Assembly (NCBI RefSeq): GCF_901472495.1
Contig: NZ_LR590469.1
Span: 2,728,001-2,792,000, forward strand
Length of the DNA: 64,000 nt
Reading direction: 5' to 3'
Source of the DNA: Yersinia enterocolitica subsp. enterocolitica
Lineage (GTDB): Bacteria > Pseudomonadota > Gammaproteobacteria > Enterobacterales > Enterobacteriaceae
The notes beneath the pieces are model-generated. The model was not told the origin of the DNA. It did no database searches and was given only the letters and a program-made list of their open reading frames with translations. A program made the translations under genes and the position numbers. Every line of letters begins with the position of its first letter. Positions within the stretch are counted from its first letter, which is position 1. Shown here piece by piece: positions 37,078 to 45,512 of the stretch.

Positions 37078-37332
37078 TTAAAAGCCGTTTAGTTTGCGAT
37101 CCCGCTGCCACTCTTGTGGCGTATAAGCCTTAATCGATAAGGCATGAATACGGTTATCAGCGATATATTCCATCAAAGGCGCATACACAGCCTGCTGTTT
37201 TTTCACCCGGCTCATATCGGCAAATAACTCACCCACAGCAATCACCTGAAAGTGGCTGCCGTCACCGGTAACATGTGCTTCTTGTAATGCCAATGCTCGC
37301 ATCAGCACGTCTTTAATTTCGTTAGTATCCAT
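37078..37332 (-). CDS. ibaG: BolA-family iron-sulfur protein IbaG
   Basis: 84-residue BolA-like protein (E. coli YrbA/IbaG, 84 residues) with the helix-turn-type motif HFQVIAVGELFADMSRVKKQQAVY and the conserved His that can ligand an iron-sulfur cluster with a monothiol glutaredoxin. Linked to acid resistance and iron metabolism in E. coli. Start at 37332 (MDTNEIK) chosen over 37341. Between it and mlaB is a hairpin AAGCCTCTGT...ACAGGGGCTT with a T-rich tail on the minus strand (about 37408-37436), a candidate attenuator. Confidence 0.92.
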   Translation of the reverse strand: MDTNEIKDVLMRALALQEAHVTGDGSHFQVIAVGELFADMSRVKKQQAVYAPLMEYIADNRIHALSIKAYTPQEWQRDRKLNGF

Positions 37333-37506
37333 AAGATTCATTCTATTTTATAAGGAGCATAGCCAGCTCAACATATTAGTGGAATACGGCTTTCTCTGAA
37401 ACTAAAGAAAAGCCCCTGTTTTGCTATTGCACACAGAGGCTTGAAAACTTTAGTTATTTGCTTTGGGAGTAAACGACACAAAATAGCGCTAACTTAATGC
37501 CACTTG

Positions 37507-37830
37507 CTATGCGTTGTTTGCTTCTACTGGGATAACTGTTTCTACTGGGATGACGTCACGCAGATTGTACAGTTCAATCAAGGTAGATAGCCGATCACTG
37601 ACACCGATAATCGCCAGGGAGCCCCCTTGTTTGTTGCGCAGTTCACGAAAGTGAACCAGCAGCGCCAGACCAGATGAGTCAACACGCCGTAATTGGCTCA
37701 CATCAATACGCGTCTTATCGGCCAACAGTGCTTCACGCTGTTGCCACAGAGGTAACAGCGTTTCGCGATCCAATTCACCTTGCAGTACCAGCGTTTCCTG
37801 CTGCGACTGCCAATTCAGCTCATCTGCCAT
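37507..37830 (-). CDS. mlaB: Phospholipid transport STAS-domain protein MlaB
   Basis: 107-residue cytoplasmic STAS protein that stabilises the MlaFE ABC transporter. The conserved STAS loop with the functional Thr/Ser position is DVSQLRRVDSSGLALLVHF (about residues 44-62). The ATG at 37830 aligns with E. coli MSES; a GTG 6 bases earlier overlaps the mlaC stop (GTGA) and is an alternative that would indicate coupling. Confidence 0.93.
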   Translation of the reverse strand: MADELNWQSQQETLVLQGELDRETLLPLWQQREALLADKTRIDVSQLRRVDSSGLALLVHFRELRNKQGGSLAIIGVSDRLSTLIELYNLRDVIPVETVIPVEANNA

Positions 37831-37832
37831 AA

Positions 37833-38459
37833 TCACTGTTTATCCAGGGTTATCGGCTGTTTCGCGGCAATCAGCAATTGTTGAGTCAAACCATCCACAC
37901 CTTTCTGACGCAAGATAGAAGCCCACTCATTTTGCTTGGTACTGATCATGCTAACCCCTTCGGCTATCATGTCATACGCCTGCCAGTAGCCAGTTTGGCT
38001 GTTTTTACGCCACTGGAAATCTAAACGCACTGGCGGACGGCCATTAGGATCAAGGATGGTTACGCGAATGGCAACGATATTGGCATCACCCAGCGGTTGG
38101 TCTGGTGCAACATCGTAAGTTTGGCCGTGATATAACGCCAGGGCCTGGCCATATGCCTGTTCCAGATATTGGCTGAATGCATTGAAATATGCCTCTCGCT
38201 GTGCGGGCGTGGCGGCTTTGTAATAGCTGCCCAGCACTAATGCACCGGCATATTTAATCTGGACGAATGGCAATAACTCTTCACGTACGATGGTGCGCAA
38301 ATAGTCTGGATTCTGTTTAATTTTCGCTTGTTCAGTTTTCAGGCGCGTAAAGGTTCTTTGCGCGGCTTCATCCATCAGACGGTATGGGTTGGTCTGATCG
38401 ACAGCATTCGCCAGTGGGGCGACCACCAACAATGCGACCATAAGTAAACGTTTAAACAT
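37833..38459 (-). CDS. mlaC: Periplasmic phospholipid-binding protein MlaC
   Basis: 208-residue shuttle carrying phospholipids between the outer-membrane MlaA-OmpC complex and inner-membrane MlaFEDB. Signal peptide of ~19-20 residues (MFKRLLMVALLVVAPLANA), then a Tol-Ttg2-type MlaC fold with the typical FNAFSQYLEQAYGQALALY segment. Twelve bases after mlaD. Confidence 0.96.
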   Translation of the reverse strand: MFKRLLMVALLVVAPLANAVDQTNPYRLMDEAAQRTFTRLKTEQAKIKQNPDYLRTIVREELLPFVQIKYAGALVLGSYYKAATPAQREAYFNAFSQYLEQAYGQALALYHGQTYDVAPDQPLGDANIVAIRVTILDPNGRPPVRLDFQWRKNSQTGYWQAYDMIAEGVSMISTKQNEWASILRQKGVDGLTQQLLIAAKQPITLDKQ

Positions 38460-38471
38460 TCAGATACCCTC

Positions 38472-39032
38472 TTAAGGATGTTGGGTTGCAGGTAAGCCGC
38501 CATTTGCTGCCGCAGGTGCTGATGCCGCTGCTGGCTCACTGGCTGGCGTACCAGAATTACCATCACCGCCACTCTTGTACAAGAACTGGCCGATAAGGTC
38601 TTCCAGAACCAGAGCAGATTTGGTGTCTTGAATAACGCCACCATCTTTCAAAATACCGGTGCCCATATCGGGGTCTTCAAAGCCGACATTGAGTGCCAGG
38701 AACTGTTCACCCAATAAACCTGAAGTGCGTACTGCCAGGGAGCTGGTGTCCGGAATATGGTTATAGCGCTGCTGGATATCCATCGCCACACGTGGGCTGT
38801 AATTTTGGGTATCCAGTGTTATCTCAGCGACCCGCCCTACCACCACACCACCAATTTTGACTGGGGAATTGTTTTTCAGGCCACCAATATTGTCAAAATT
38901 GGCATAAATCCGGTAAGTCGGCTGATTGCCCACAGCTTTGATATCGGCCACTTTTAAGCAGAGAAACACGACCGCCAGAATAGCAATCAGTATAAACGCC
39001 CCTACCCAGACTTCACTTTTCTTCGTTTGCAT
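38472..39032 (-). CDS. mlaD: MCE-domain protein MlaD
   Basis: 186-residue protein forming a hexameric ring in the periplasm as part of MlaFEDB. One N-terminal transmembrane helix (~8-28), one MCE domain (~38-118, PVKIGGVVVGRVAEITLD), and an Ala/Pro-rich C-terminal tail (~150-186). Start at 39032 (MQTKKSEVWVG) matches E. coli; the longer frame to 39047 overlaps mlaE. Confidence 0.95.
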   Translation of the reverse strand: MQTKKSEVWVGAFILIAILAVVFLCLKVADIKAVGNQPTYRIYANFDNIGGLKNNSPVKIGGVVVGRVAEITLDTQNYSPRVAMDIQQRYNHIPDTSSLAVRTSGLLGEQFLALNVGFEDPDMGTGILKDGGVIQDTKSALVLEDLIGQFLYKSGGDGNSGTPASEPAAASAPAAANGGLPATQHP

Positions 39033-39036
39033 CGAC

Positions 39037-39819
39037 TCAGTTCCCAAACATCAGTGCTGTCAGCACAAAATCTAATCCCAATACTGCCAGTGACGAATGC
39101 ACCACAGTACGGGTCGTTGCCCGGCTAATCCCTTCAGATGTTGGGACAGCATCATAACCATTGAATAGCGCAATCCACGTCACGGTAATAGCAAATACCA
39201 AGCTTTTAATCAGGCAATTCAGTAAATCTGTGCGCCACTCGACGGCACTTTGCATCGCTGACCAGAAGAAACCGCCGTCAATCCCCTTCCAATCGACACC
39301 GACCACAGAGCCGCCCCAAATGCCCACAGCGACAAAGATAGCCGTCAATAATGGCATGCTGATAAGCCCCGCCCAGAACCGGGGAGCAACCACGCGCCGC
39401 AGAGGGTCAATTGCCATCATTTCCAAACTGGAAATCTGCTCTGTGGCTTTCATCAAGCCAATTTCTGCCGTCAGGGCTGAACCGGCCCGGCCAGCAAACA
39501 GCAATGCCGTCACTACTGGCCCCAATTCCCGCAATAATGATAAAGACACCATCATCCCGAGGCTGGCTTCCGCACTGTAAGTAGTGAGGATCAAAAAGCC
39601 CTGCAAGCCCAAAACCATACCGATAAACAGACCGGAAACCACAATAATCAGTAAGGATTGCACCCCAACGCTATACAGCTGCTTGACCAATAATGGCCAC
39701 TGTTTTCGCGGTTCAGGCCGGCCAACCAGTGCATTAAATAGCATTAAACCTGCGCGGCCAAAAGATGCGCAGACATTAATACCCCGGCGACCTAAAGACG
39801 CCAAAGCCTGTACTAACAT
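39037..39819 (-). CDS. mlaE: Phospholipid ABC transporter permease MlaE
   Basis: 260-residue MlaE/permease-family membrane protein with five to six transmembrane helices; conserved LLRELGPVVTALLFAGRAGSALTAEIG loop (about residues 98-124) and the EQISSLEMMAIDPLRRVV coupling segment. Forms the dimeric core of MlaFEDB. Confidence 0.97.
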   Translation of the reverse strand: MLVQALASLGRRGINVCASFGRAGLMLFNALVGRPEPRKQWPLLVKQLYSVGVQSLLIIVVSGLFIGMVLGLQGFLILTTYSAEASLGMMVSLSLLRELGPVVTALLFAGRAGSALTAEIGLMKATEQISSLEMMAIDPLRRVVAPRFWAGLISMPLLTAIFVAVGIWGGSVVGVDWKGIDGGFFWSAMQSAVEWRTDLLNCLIKSLVFAITVTWIALFNGYDAVPTSEGISRATTRTVVHSSLAVLGLDFVLTALMFGN

Positions 39820-39833
39820 GAATACTCCATCTA

Positions 39834-40637
39834 TTAGCCCAACAGCTCAGTTTTATAATCACCCGCCGGGAAACGGAACGGCACCGGCCCGTCGGCAATA
39901 CCATCGAGAAACTGACGCACCCGCATATCGTCATTGGCTTGTAACTGCTCAGGTGTTCCTTCAGCAATCACATGCTGATCCGCCACGATATAAGCATAAT
40001 CAGCAATACTCAGCACTTCCGGTACATCGTGGGAAACCACCACACAGGTGACGCCTAACGCATGATTCAGCTCATCAATCAGTTTTACCAGCACGCCCAT
40101 GGTGATAGGGTCCTGACCGACAAAAGGCTCATCAAACATAATCAATTCTGGATCAAGAGCAATCGCCCGCGCCAATGCCGCACGGCGGGCCATACCGCCT
40201 GAAAGCTCGGCGGGCATTAAGTTAGCCGCACCACGCAAACCCACGGCTTCTAACTTCATCATCACCGTGCTATGTAGCAACTCTTCGGGTAAACGGCTAT
40301 GTTCTCGTAATGGGAAAGCCACATTCTCAAATACCGTTAAATCGGTGAATAATGCCCCCGATTGAAACAACATGCTCATTTTCTTGCGCACATCATACAA
40401 ACGCTGACGCGAAAGCGTCGGAATATTATCACCATCAAACCAGATTTCACCGGTATCTGGCGCAAGTTGCCCACCAATCAGGCGCAGCAGCGTGGTTTTA
40501 CCAATCCCAGAAGGCCCCATAATCGCCGTGACTTTGCCGCGCGGGACCGTCATGTTGATATCGGCGAATATCGGACGCTCACCACGGGTAAAACTCATCC
40601 CGCGGATCTCTATCAAATTCGACGCCAGTTGGTTCAT
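39834..40637 (-). CDS. mlaF: Phospholipid ABC transporter ATPase MlaF
   Basis: 267-residue ABC ATPase powering MlaFEDB. Walker A GPSGIGKTT (~residues 40-48), signature LSGGMARRAALARAI (~143-157), Walker B LIMFDEPFVGQD, H-loop VVVSHD. Start at 40637 (MNQLASNLIEIRG) rather than 40670. First gene of the minus-strand mla operon; the ~405-bp region to yrbG contains both promoters and an ERIC. Confidence 0.96.
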   Translation of the reverse strand: MNQLASNLIEIRGMSFTRGERPIFADINMTVPRGKVTAIMGPSGIGKTTLLRLIGGQLAPDTGEIWFDGDNIPTLSRQRLYDVRKKMSMLFQSGALFTDLTVFENVAFPLREHSRLPEELLHSTVMMKLEAVGLRGAANLMPAELSGGMARRAALARAIALDPELIMFDEPFVGQDPITMGVLVKLIDELNHALGVTCVVVSHDVPEVLSIADYAYIVADQHVIAEGTPEQLQANDDMRVRQFLDGIADGPVPFRFPAGDYKTELLG

Positions 40638-40896
40638 TATCATTCGTCCCTTAGGCCTTTTATGACTCATCTAGCGCCAATGTTACAGCAAATAGCGATA
40701 ACGAGCGCAATTGAGAAGTATTCTGACAATTTATTAACGCTTTTTCGTAGCCAAAGTTGCCATAAGTTTTACTTTTCTGGCTCTCACAGTCAAAATTAGG
40801 GGGTAACCTAAAAAGAGCATAAAAATGTATTTTTAGTCAGTGTTGCCTATCGATTCACATTTACCGACAGCTAGCGTCGACCAACGGTTCGGGATT

Positions 40897-41026
40897 ATAT
40901 ACCCAAAGACATTGGAGATGCAGGTAGGCAGCAAGCGAACAAATCCCGATGAGCTTACATAAGTAAGTGATTCGGGTGAGTGTGCGTAGCTAACACCCCT
41001 GCAACTTCAAGGATGCAGGGTATACC
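40897..41026. repeat. ERIC element in the mlaF-yrbG intergenic region
   Basis: About 130 bp starting TATATACCC and ending GCAGGGTATACC; diverged left arm (AAAGACATTGGAGATGCAGG) but clear core (CCCGATGAGCTTACATAAGTAAG). It ends 17 bases before the yrbG start, so it lies in the yrbG 5' region. The remaining 40638-40896 is AT-rich promoter DNA. Confidence 0.88.
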
Positions 41027-41042
41027 CAATAAAGGACTCTGC

Positions 41043-42017
41043 ATGTTTCTTGCGATAACACTATTAATCATTGGCTTGGTGCTATTAGTGTACGGTGCTG
41101 ACCGATTAGTTTATGGTGCAGCGGTGTTAGCACGTTCTTTCGGTATCCCGCCACTCATTATCGGGATAACCATTGTCGGCATTGGCACCTCGCTGCCGGA
41201 ACTGATTGTGTCCGTCACTGCGGCGCTGAATAACCAAACGGATATGGCCGTTGGCAATGTGCTGGGTTCTAATATTACCAATCTTTTGCTGATTGTGGGT
41301 GGTGCCGCCCTGATACGCCCACTGACAGTGCGCTCAGAAATTTTACGTCGCGAGTTACCCTTGATGTTAGTCGTGACGGTATTGTGTGGTTTCTTGCTAG
41401 CAGATAACCATCTTAGCCGTGGCGATGGCGTTATTTTGCTTTTGGCCGCCGCCGCGTTTATTGTCCTGATGCTAAAAATTGCCCGTCTGGCCCATTCGCA
41501 AGGAAATGATATTTTCACTCGTGAACAATTAGCTGAGTTGCCGCAAGACAGCAGTAATACCGTTGCATTATTGTGGCTGGTGCTGGCCTTCATTATTTTG
41601 CCGCTGTCAGCCCAAATGATTATCGACAATGCCACTGTTATCGCCAGAGTCGCAGGAGTCAGCGAACTGGTCATCGGGCTGACTGTTATTGCCATTGGTA
41701 CCAGTTTACCTGAATTAGCGACGTTCATCGCGGGTGCATTGAAAGGTGAAGATGATATGGCGGTTGGTAATATCATCGGCTCAAATATTTTTAATATCGT
41801 TATTGTATTAGGCGTACCCGCATTACTGTCCCCTGGTGATATCAACCCCGAAGCGTTCCAGCGAGATTATTGGGTCATGCTCGGTGTCAGTGTGATATTC
41901 ACTGTACTTTGTCTGGGGCGTAAACATCGAATCGGCCATATGGCGGGCGCTCTGTTATTATGTGGGTTTATTGCCTACCTGGCGGTGCTACTTTTTGCTC
42001 CCTTTAGTGCCGCATAA
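41043..42017 (+). CDS. yrbG: Na+/Ca2+ exchanger-family transporter YrbG
   Basis: 324-residue inner-membrane antiporter with ten to eleven transmembrane helices and two inverted Na_Ca_ex repeats. Both alpha-repeat motifs are visible: GIGTSLPELIVSVTAALNN...AVGNVLGSNITN (about residues 40-84) and AIGTSLPELATFIAGAL...AVGNIIGSNIFN (about 219-252). Start at ATG 41043, just after the ERIC; the longer frame to 40980 would be read from ERIC sequence. First gene of the yrbG-kds-lpt block, as in E. coli. Confidence 0.95.
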   Translation: MFLAITLLIIGLVLLVYGADRLVYGAAVLARSFGIPPLIIGITIVGIGTSLPELIVSVTAALNNQTDMAVGNVLGSNITNLLLIVGGAALIRPLTVRSEILRRELPLMLVVTVLCGFLLADNHLSRGDGVILLLAAAAFIVLMLKIARLAHSQGNDIFTREQLAELPQDSSNTVALLWLVLAFIILPLSAQMIIDNATVIARVAGVSELVIGLTVIAIGTSLPELATFIAGALKGEDDMAVGNIIGSNIFNIVIVLGVPALLSPGDINPEAFQRDYWVMLGVSVIFTVLCLGRKHRIGHMAGALLLCGFIAYLAVLLFAPFSAA

Positions 42018-42047
42018 CATAAACAATGCCGCATACAGGAACCCAGT

Positions 42048-43052
42048 ATGTCTTCTTCTGATTTACAGCCGAGTATGGATTTACAGCCAAGGGTAGATTT
42101 CCAACAGGCGGGTAAACAAGTTCTACAAATTGAGCGCGAAGGGCTGGCACAGCTTGATCAATATATTAACGATGATTTTACCCAAGCTTGCGAGGCAATA
42201 TTTAACTGCCACGGCAAAGTTGTCGTTATGGGGATGGGTAAATCTGGCCATATCGGCTGCAAAATTGCCGCGACTTTCGCCAGCACCGGCACTCCGTCAT
42301 TCTTTGTTCATCCCGGCGAGGCCAGTCATGGCGACTTGGGGATGATCACGCCGCAAGATATTGTATTAGCCATCTCCAACTCGGGTGAGTCCAACGAGAT
42401 TCTGGCTTTGATTCCCGTACTTAAGCGCCAGAAAATTCAGCTTATTTGCATGAGCAACAACCCTGAAAGCACTATGGGTAAAGCCGCTGATATTCACTTG
42501 TGTATTAAAGTGCCGCAAGAGGCCTGCCCGCTGGGATTAGCACCGACCACCAGCACCACGGCGACATTAGTGATGGGTGATGCGCTCGCCGTAGCCTTGC
42601 TACAGGCACGGGGCTTTACGCAAGAAGACTTTGCGCTCTCCCATCCGGGTGGCGCACTGGGGCGCAAGTTGTTATTACGAATCAGCGATATCATGCATAC
42701 CGGAGCCGACATTCCTCACGTCAGCCCTGATGCCTCATTACGCGACGCATTACTGGAAATTACTCGGAAAAATCTGGGTTTAACCGTAATCTGTGACGAC
42801 TTAATGATGATTAAAGGTATCTTTACGGACGGTGATTTGCGCCGGGTATTTGATATGGGTATTGATTTGAATAATGCGAAAATCGCCGATGTGATGACCA
42901 GCGGTGGCATTCGAGTTCGTCCCACCATGTTGGCGGTGGATGCACTCAACCTAATGGAGTCGCGTCATATTACTGCGGTGTTAGTCGCCGATGGTGACCA
43001 ATTGCTGGGTGTGGTGCATATGCACGACATGCTGAGAGCCGGTGTTGTTTAA
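42048..43052 (+). CDS. kdsD: D-arabinose-5-phosphate isomerase KdsD
   Basis: Isomerises ribulose-5-phosphate to arabinose-5-phosphate, the first step of Kdo synthesis for LPS. 334 residues: SIS domain (~45-180, with GMGKSGHIGCKIAATFASTGTPSFF) and two CBS domains (~215-330). Slightly longer at the N-terminus than E. coli (328) because of a duplicated DLQP-type segment. Confidence 0.96.
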   Translation: MSSSDLQPSMDLQPRVDFQQAGKQVLQIEREGLAQLDQYINDDFTQACEAIFNCHGKVVVMGMGKSGHIGCKIAATFASTGTPSFFVHPGEASHGDLGMITPQDIVLAISNSGESNEILALIPVLKRQKIQLICMSNNPESTMGKAADIHLCIKVPQEACPLGLAPTTSTTATLVMGDALAVALLQARGFTQEDFALSHPGGALGRKLLLRISDIMHTGADIPHVSPDASLRDALLEITRKNLGLTVICDDLMMIKGIFTDGDLRRVFDMGIDLNNAKIADVMTSGGIRVRPTMLAVDALNLMESRHITAVLVADGDQLLGVVHMHDMLRAGVV

Positions 43053-43065
43053 TAAAAGGTAAATT

Positions 43066-43629
43066 ATGGATAGCACTGTATATCTGGACACATGCTATGG
43101 CCCGGTGGCTAGCAGCGTTATGGAACGTGCAGCCAACATTCGCTTATTGATCTGTGATGTTGATGGCGTCATGTCAGATGGCCTGATTTACATGGGCAAT
43201 CAGGGTGAAGAGCTGAAAGCTTTCAATGTGCGGGATGGCTATGGTATTCGCTGCCTGATAACCTCCGGTATCGAAGTGGCTATTATTACTGGCCGTAATG
43301 CCAAATTGCTAGAAGACCGTGCCAACACTTTAGGTATTACCCACCTTTATCAAGGGCAATCTGATAAGCTGGTCGCCTATAACGAGTTATTAGTCGCCTT
43401 AAAATGTCTGCCTGAGCAAGTTGCTTATATTGGCGATGACCTGATTGATTGGCCGGTGATGGCACAAGTCGGTTTATCTGTCGCGGTGGCGGATGCCCAT
43501 CCATTGCTCATTCCCAAGGCGCATTATGTTACACGCATCAATGGCGGCCGCGGTGCAGTACGCGAGTTATGTGATTTGATATTATTGGCCCAAGGTAAAC
43601 TCGAAGGTGCCAAAGGATTGTCGATATGA
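43066..43629 (+). CDS. kdsC: Kdo-8-phosphate phosphatase KdsC
   Basis: 187-residue HAD phosphatase giving free Kdo. Catalytic Asp pair in LLICDVDGVMSDG (residues ~28-40), conserved ITGRNAKLLEDRA and YIGDDLIDWPVM motifs. Tetrameric, cytoplasmic. Overlaps lptC by 4 bases (ATGA). Confidence 0.97.
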   Translation: MDSTVYLDTCYGPVASSVMERAANIRLLICDVDGVMSDGLIYMGNQGEELKAFNVRDGYGIRCLITSGIEVAIITGRNAKLLEDRANTLGITHLYQGQSDKLVAYNELLVALKCLPEQVAYIGDDLIDWPVMAQVGLSVAVADAHPLLIPKAHYVTRINGGRGAVRELCDLILLAQGKLEGAKGLSI

Positions 43630-44189
43630 GTAAAACAAGACTATGGATAACCTTATCCTTAGCACTGATTGCTTTAGCCCTGATTGGCTGGAATATTTCC
43701 GGTTTTAATCAACAAGATACACAAGCTACAATTGATGATAATGAACCCTCATCACAAAGCCAGCATACGGTGACAGTGGTTTTTAATCCGGTCGGGCAAC
43801 TGAATTATAAATTGGTGGCAGAAGAGGTTCAGAACTTCAGCGCACAACAGCTGACCTGGTTTACCAGGCCGGTGATGACGATGTTTGATGAGAATGCTGT
43901 CGCCACCTGGACAGTACGAGCAGATCGCGCCAAGCTGACCGATGATAAAATGCTTTATTTGTACGGTCATGTTGAGGTTGATAGCCTAACCCCTGACGCA
44001 CAGCTACAAAAAATTAAAACTGATAACGCCCAGGTTAATTTGATCACTCAGGATGTATCCTCCGATGATGAAGTTACCCTCTTTGGTGTTGGATTTACAT
44101 CTAACGGCATGAAAATGCGTGGCAATTTGCGGGATAAAACCGCCGAGCTGATTGAAAAGGTTAAAACCTCTTATGAAATCCAAAAATAA
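43626..44189 (+). CDS. lptC: LPS export inner-membrane protein LptC
   Basis: 187-residue bitopic protein: N-terminal transmembrane helix (~6-25), periplasmic beta-jellyroll (~50-185) that receives LPS from LptB2FG and passes it to LptA. Start overlaps kdsC stop and the end overlaps the lptA start, so the genes are coupled. Confidence 0.96.
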   Translation: MSKTRLWITLSLALIALALIGWNISGFNQQDTQATIDDNEPSSQSQHTVTVVFNPVGQLNYKLVAEEVQNFSAQQLTWFTRPVMTMFDENAVATWTVRADRAKLTDDKMLYLYGHVEVDSLTPDAQLQKIKTDNAQVNLITQDVSSDDEVTLFGVGFTSNGMKMRGNLRDKTAELIEKVKTSYEIQK

Positions 44190-44718
44190 AATTCTTCATT
44201 TTTTGCTTGCCAGCTCACTTTTGGCCGCAAGCCTGCCCGCGTTAGCTTTAACTGGCGATACTGATCAGCCCGTGCTGGTCGACTCGGTCAAACAAGCATT
44301 GGATATGGGTGCCAATACCGTCACCTTTACCGACAATGTGGTTATCAAGCAAGGCACCATTGAGATTAAGGCTGATAAAGTCGTGGTGACCCGCCCTGGC
44401 GGCGATCAGAGCAAAATGGTCATCGAAGGTTTTGGTAATCCAGTGACTTTCTATCAGATGCAAGATAGCGGCAAACCGGTTAAAGGCCACGGCCAGAAAC
44501 TGCGTTACGAAGTCGCTAATGATTTTGTCGTCTTGACCGGTAATGCCTATCTGGAGCAGCTTGATAGTAATATCAAAGGTGATCGCATCACGTATCTGGT
44601 GAAAAAACAGCAGATGGAAGCCTTCAGTGATAAAGGCAAACGTGTTACCACCGTGCTATTACCGTCTCAATTACAAGATAAAGGGCCAGCAGCTTCAGGC
44701 CAAAAGAAGAGTAACTAA
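44173..44718 (+). CDS. lptA: LPS transport periplasmic protein LptA
   Basis: 181-residue precursor with a signal peptide ending LPALA (~residue 26), then the OstA beta-jellyroll that forms the periplasmic LPS bridge. Start at ATG 44173 gives a normal signal peptide; the frame opens at 44152 inside lptC. Six bases before lptB. Confidence 0.95.
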   Translation: MKSKNKILHFLLASSLLAASLPALALTGDTDQPVLVDSVKQALDMGANTVTFTDNVVIKQGTIEIKADKVVVTRPGGDQSKMVIEGFGNPVTFYQMQDSGKPVKGHGQKLRYEVANDFVVLTGNAYLEQLDSNIKGDRITYLVKKQQMEAFSDKGKRVTTVLLPSQLQDKGPAASGQKKSN

Positions 44719-44724
44719 TCATTT

Positions 44725-45450
44725 ATGGCAACATTAATCGCAGAAAAACTGGCTAAGGCGTATAAAGGCCGTAAAGTAGTCGAAGACGTTAGCCTGAAAG
44801 TGAAATCCGGTGAAATTGTCGGTTTGCTTGGGCCGAACGGTGCGGGCAAGACCACCACTTTTTATATGGTTGTCGGCATTGTCCAGCGTGATGCTGGGCG
44901 CATTGTGATTGATGACGAAGATATCAGCCTCTTGCCATTGCATGAACGCGCCCTGCGCGGGATTGGCTATTTGCCGCAAGAAGCCTCTATCTTCCGCCGT
45001 CTGAGTGTCTTTAACAATTTGATGGCGGTGCTGGAAATCCGGAAAGACCTCTCATCTGAGCAACGTCAGGAGCGGGCTGATGAGTTAATGGAAGAGTTCC
45101 ATATTACTCATTTACGTGACAGTCTGGGTCAATCGCTTTCCGGCGGTGAACGCCGCCGTGTCGAAATCGCCCGTGCGCTGGCTGCCAATCCCAAATTTAT
45201 TCTGCTGGATGAGCCGTTTGCCGGGGTTGACCCGATTTCTGTTATTGATATCAAAAAGATAATTGAGCATCTGCGCGACAGTGGCCTCGGTGTACTGATT
45301 ACCGACCATAATGTGCGTGAGACGCTAGACGTTTGTGAGCGGGCTTATATTGTAAGCCAAGGGCATTTAATCGCTCACGGCACACCACAGGAAATTTTGG
45401 CTGACGAACAAGTTAAACGTGTGTATCTGGGTGAGGAGTTCCGCCTTTAA
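44725..45450 (+). CDS. lptB: LPS export ABC transporter ATPase LptB
   Basis: 241-residue ATPase of LptB2FGC. Walker A GPNGAGKTT (residues 36-44), signature LSGGERRRVEIARAL (~138-152), Walker B FILLDEPFAGVDP (~157-169), switch His in ITDHNVRET. Nearly identical to E. coli LptB. Confidence 0.97.
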   Translation: MATLIAEKLAKAYKGRKVVEDVSLKVKSGEIVGLLGPNGAGKTTTFYMVVGIVQRDAGRIVIDDEDISLLPLHERALRGIGYLPQEASIFRRLSVFNNLMAVLEIRKDLSSEQRQERADELMEEFHITHLRDSLGQSLSGGERRRVEIARALAANPKFILLDEPFAGVDPISVIDIKKIIEHLRDSGLGVLITDHNVRETLDVCERAYIVSQGHLIAHGTPQEILADEQVKRVYLGEEFRL

Positions 45451-45512
45451 TCTTCTCATCACGGCACACTATTAATGATTTTGTTAGCCATCAGGAAAAT
45501 TGATACCGCATT

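Noticed and set aside
39161..39580. 139-residue plus-strand open frame opposite mlaE
   Set aside because: Shadow of a well-conserved gene on the other strand; same for similar long antisense frames over gltB, murA, lpoA and yrbG.
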